NCBI GenBank assembly: GCA_051001215.1
Contig: JBPCNP010000147.1
Coordinates: forward strand, 1 to 25,592
Length of the DNA: 25,592 bases
Source: DATAQC01 sp051001215
GTDB lineage: Bacteria; Actinomycetota; Acidimicrobiia; Acidimicrobiales; AC-14
Direction of reading: 5' to 3'
Below the pieces are notes generated by a model. That model saw only the letters and a list, made by a program, of their open reading frames with translations. It searched no databases and was not told the DNA's origin. A program made the position numbers and the translations under genes. Positions 24,601-25,592 of the stretch are shown in pieces. The first letter of the stretch is position 1. Each line of letters begins with the position of its first letter.

Positions 24601-24973
24601 CCCCGGCGCCCTCGTCCTGTCGCTGAAGGCGGGGGGAACCGGTCTCAACCTCACTGCCGCCAGTCACGTCGTGCTCTACGACCGCTGGTGGAACCCGGCC
24701 GTCGAGGACCAGGCCCGTGACCGGGCATGGCGCATCGGCCAGGAGCTCACCGTGGTCTCGCACCGCCTCGTGTGCCCGGGAACGGTCGACGAGCGGGTGG
24801 AGGCCGTGGTCGCCGGCAAGCGTCACATCGCTGATCTCGTCCTGCCCAAGTCGAGCACGCTCGCCGATCTCAACCCCGACCAGTTGCGCATCGCCCTCGG
24901 CCTGCAACCCGACAGCCTGCTCACGGCCGATCCTGAGGACCCCTCCTCCAGCGGCCAGGAGGAGGCAGCCTGA
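21620..24973 (+). CDS. SNF2-family helicase with SNF2-associated domain (HelZ-like)
   Basis: This is a cytoplasmic DNA-dependent ATPase expected to move on duplex DNA or displace bound proteins, like mycobacterial HelZ. The N-terminal region (about 150-480) carries the V-V-V-W-A family strand. The SNF2-associated domain follows (about 490-620). The two RecA lobes (about 625-1075) show G-L-G-K-T (Lys668), D-E-A-Q (759-762), L-T-G-T-P-V-E-N and Q-A-R-D-R-A-W-R-I-G-Q (from 1031). All motor motifs are intact. The ATG at 21620 has GGAGGGC five bases upstream and is preferred. The frame is open back to 21428, but the added residues look non-coding. Residues 9-54 are the repeat-coded G-P-S-G-P-L-S-G-V-A tract, probably disordered. 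The stop overlaps the next ATG, so a small partner is co-made. Confidence 0.92.
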   Translation: MQDVPGEAPGPSGVAGPSGPLSGVAGPSGPLSGVAGPSGPLSGVAGPSGPLSGVATPQELGFAIEAEAAGDASVAQLALLAAHRQGWRDGLRALLRETETNLAAVRNLTGPERNQVVADFERERANLAAALRRLEGGAPKSRADRPPDNRPLDGPGEVRLQASWSGRRVVVWAAGPGTPPASDDDLGALLAQVEAPAEGWWPHDPVPLPSKDRAPARAIGIGEALGWLVAVGAEERADRMGASVVWLGRVAVWGVRLVGRGAIVPTLESVRTSRAKREEANGTSPYAVQWAPALVDRAELDLLARSLPGPVGALDARSDARALTVSVLGAVVDTIAGDAARRLDLAAPPPLVRTPADVAESVLTGLGGAPFEAPSRLAAAVSDRMKRWAEPVRALVEDRLIVQLDPPDKGGAWFLSVLGPGQDGRSVPLEVALVDGRSKRHLADETLRLERLLPLLNRPGGQRRGEVVLSQDEAFELMTVTGPALETAGFDVRVPALSRRRPRPALRMTAEPVDESVVGAHQLADVRWSAMFDDVELTAEDIRRLSVEARPLIHSRGRWVELDLVDLNEAAAALAERASRTRLTGAEVLRHAIGLEASPLAGGTSVGGHGWAADLLAKTAEVSTEAATAPEGFVGTLRGYQGEALAWLGFLDAAGLGGCLALDMGLGKTPTMLAHLAGTTEGGPTLVVAPPAVVGNWAAEAARFTPGLRVVVHHGSSRASADDLATEAAEADVVITTYATAVRDIEALAECSWARVVLDEAQTIKNPASEAAQQLRRIAAQSRVALTGTPVENGLGDLWAILDFTNPGLLGARSAFVTQLTAQSQDTTQRAEHALRALNGVLVFRRTKAEPDVAAELPDKIDELDHCTMTPEQVGLYQAVLDRLVGAGADERRPGDILAAITALKQICNHPAAYQDDGRSLVGRSGKLARLEEIVDSVFAAGEKVLVFTHFAEWGKRLAEHLSTRAGMPIGCYHGGLTRDHRDRLISEFQDRVGPGALVLSLKAGGTGLNLTAASHVVLYDRWWNPAVEDQARDRAWRIGQELTVVSHRLVCPGTVDERVEAVVAGKRHIADLVLPKSSTLADLNPDQLRIALGLQPDSLLTADPEDPSSSGQEEAA
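21646..21780. repeat. Gly-Pro-Ser-Gly-Pro-Leu-Ser-Gly coding repeat, locus B
   Basis: Four perfectly identical 30-bp units fill 21661-21780, preceded by a shortened copy (21646-21660) that lacks the middle. They encode G-P-S-G-P-L-S-G-V-A four times inside the SNF2 N-terminus. The 24-bp core equals the core at 8984-9049. Lack of any difference between units suggests recent expansion or gene conversion. Confidence 0.93.
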
Positions 24974-25254
24974 TGAAGACCGCTCGGCGCAACACCAAGA
25001 CGGCGAACCGCGGGACACGCGCCATCGAGCTCAACCCTGTCGACTTCTGGCGGGCGGTGCCAGACCGGGGATGCCCTGCGCCGATCTCGCCCGCGGCAGA
25101 CCCGACCGCCCTGTTGCGGTCGCTGGGCAAGCCGCCGTTACCGGGCCAGGCCGGTGCCGATCGCCACGTGGCCTCGGTCATCGAGCGGGCCTCGATCCTG
25201 GCCACGGCCCTGGCCGCGGCCACCGATCTGCTGGTCACCCCCGAGCAGGACTGA
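24973..25254 (+). CDS. Small hypothetical protein coupled to the SNF2 helicase
   Basis: I do not recognise the family. The 93-residue soluble product has a basic N-terminus (K-T-A-R-R-N-T-K-T-A-N-R-G-T-R). A proline-rich middle follows (N-P-V-D-F-W-R-A-V-P and P-P-L-P-G-Q), then one long C-terminal helix (about 62-88). The ATG overlaps the SNF2 stop (TGATG) and has GGAGG seven bases upstream, so co-translation is likely. Mycobacterial HelZ is followed by a SWIM zinc-finger gene; this protein has only one cysteine and is not such a protein. A small accessory factor of the helicase is a reasonable guess. Confidence 0.75.
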   Translation: MKTARRNTKTANRGTRAIELNPVDFWRAVPDRGCPAPISPAADPTALLRSLGKPPLPGQAGADRHVASVIERASILATALAAATDLLVTPEQD

Positions 25255-25428
25255 CCGCCCCGGCGCCCCCGGGTCGATCGGCCCGACGGGGAAGCTCAGC
25301 TCGAGGGTGATGACGGCCGCGGCCAGGAGGTGAGTCAGCCAGCCCTGGTGGGCCACGAACGCCGGGATCTCGGCCCCCTCGGGGTCCACCAGGGTCACCT
25401 GCCAGCCCGGTTCCTGTCCCGTTCGCAA
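25255..25428 (-). pseudogene. Possible remnant of a membrane-protein gene
   Basis: A minus-strand frame from 25428 reads G-W-Q-V-T-L-V-D-P-E-G-A-E-I-P-A-F, then a hydrophobic helix L-L-A-A-A-V-I-T-L-E-L-S-F-P. It has coding-like codon use and a faint resemblance to HTTM/DoxX-type membrane proteins. The frame then becomes low-complexity and runs antisense through the small protein gene, with no further membrane segments. It may be an internal fragment of a deleted gene. This is a weak call. Confidence 0.3.
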
Positions 25429-25592
25429 GCGACTGAACAGGTGTCAGCCGGTGAGCGGCCACACCCCTCTAGGTGAGTCGGCAGGAAGTGGCCCTTTCAG
25501 ACCACGACGCCCGTTCGTCGGCGCGGCGGACGATCGGGGCTGATGGTCCGAGAGGGTGGCGCTGATGAGCGCTCAGGGGCCAATTCGGCGCC
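25429..25592. other. Window end; possible 5' edge of a further gene
   Basis: With 25255-25428 this completes about 340 bp without a confident gene. An ATG at 25565 (M-S-A-Q-G-P-I-R-R, plus strand) is preceded by GAGAGGGTG and could open a gene cut off by the window. Nothing else is recognisable. Confidence 0.2.

Noticed and set aside
22595..25018. 807-codon minus-strand ORF
   Set aside because: It is antisense to the SNF2 motor domain and is a compositional artefact.

Overview
The window is a GC-rich chromosomal segment with strong G/C bias at third codon positions, GTG and TTG starts, and few poly-T terminators. The family content suggests an actinomycete: an F420-type PPOX protein, DUF2277 and DUF1990 proteins, a HelZ-like SNF2 protein, a FitA/VapC toxin-antitoxin pair and a Thr/Pro-linker lipoprotein. 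An Acidimicrobiia-like lineage is plausible, but this is an inference from gene content. There is no rRNA, CRISPR array, integrase or intact insertion sequence. Long antisense ORFs occur throughout as a by-product of high GC and were not called.

Layout. 0.2-2.5 kb (+): a membrane-anchored extracytoplasmic protein with a duplicated domain, then a membrane-anchored subtilisin-like protease. 2.5-4.8 kb (-): a winged-helix AlkZ-like protein, tadA, tRNA-Ser(CGA) with a strong hairpin after it, and a small conserved-looking protein. 4.9-6.0 kb (+): a lipoprotein and a small hypothetical protein. 6.3-6.95 kb (+): an antitoxin/toxin pair behind a good sigma70-type promoter. 7.0-8.5 kb: a scarred block holding a 3'-truncated PPOX gene, a DUF1990 gene that starts inside a domain, and a DUF2277 gene. 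8.5-11.6 kb (+): a MarR regulator with a palindromic operator at its start codon, a coupled MFS exporter and a frameshifted M19 dipeptidase. 11.6-14.6 kb (-): alpha/beta hydrolase, EEP-fold phosphodiesterase-like protein and Rieske oxygenase, probably one operon. 14.6-16.7 kb (+): an alpha-oxoamine synthase of serine palmitoyltransferase type followed by an overlapping NAD-dependent epimerase-like reductase. 16.8-19.4 kb (-): a GH65 glycoside phosphorylase. 19.6-25.3 kb (+): a condensation/wax-ester-synthase-like acyltransferase, a HelZ-like SNF2 helicase and a coupled small protein. The last ~340 bp hold a possible gene remnant and perhaps the first codons of a new gene.

Two things stand out. 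First, a short GC-rich repeat that reads Gly-Pro-Ser-Gly-Pro-Leu-Ser-Gly in the same frame sits at the 3' end of the MarR gene, at the 5' end of the MFS gene and, 12.6 kb away, as four perfect 30-bp copies at the 5' end of the SNF2 gene. It looks like a mobile or expanding, frame-tolerant element at gene edges. Second, the oxoamine synthase/epimerase pair has the enzyme make-up of the Spt and CerR steps of bacterial ceramide synthesis, which would be notable in an actinomycete. A condensation-type acyltransferase lies 3 kb away, although the known bacterial ceramide synthase family is not seen here.
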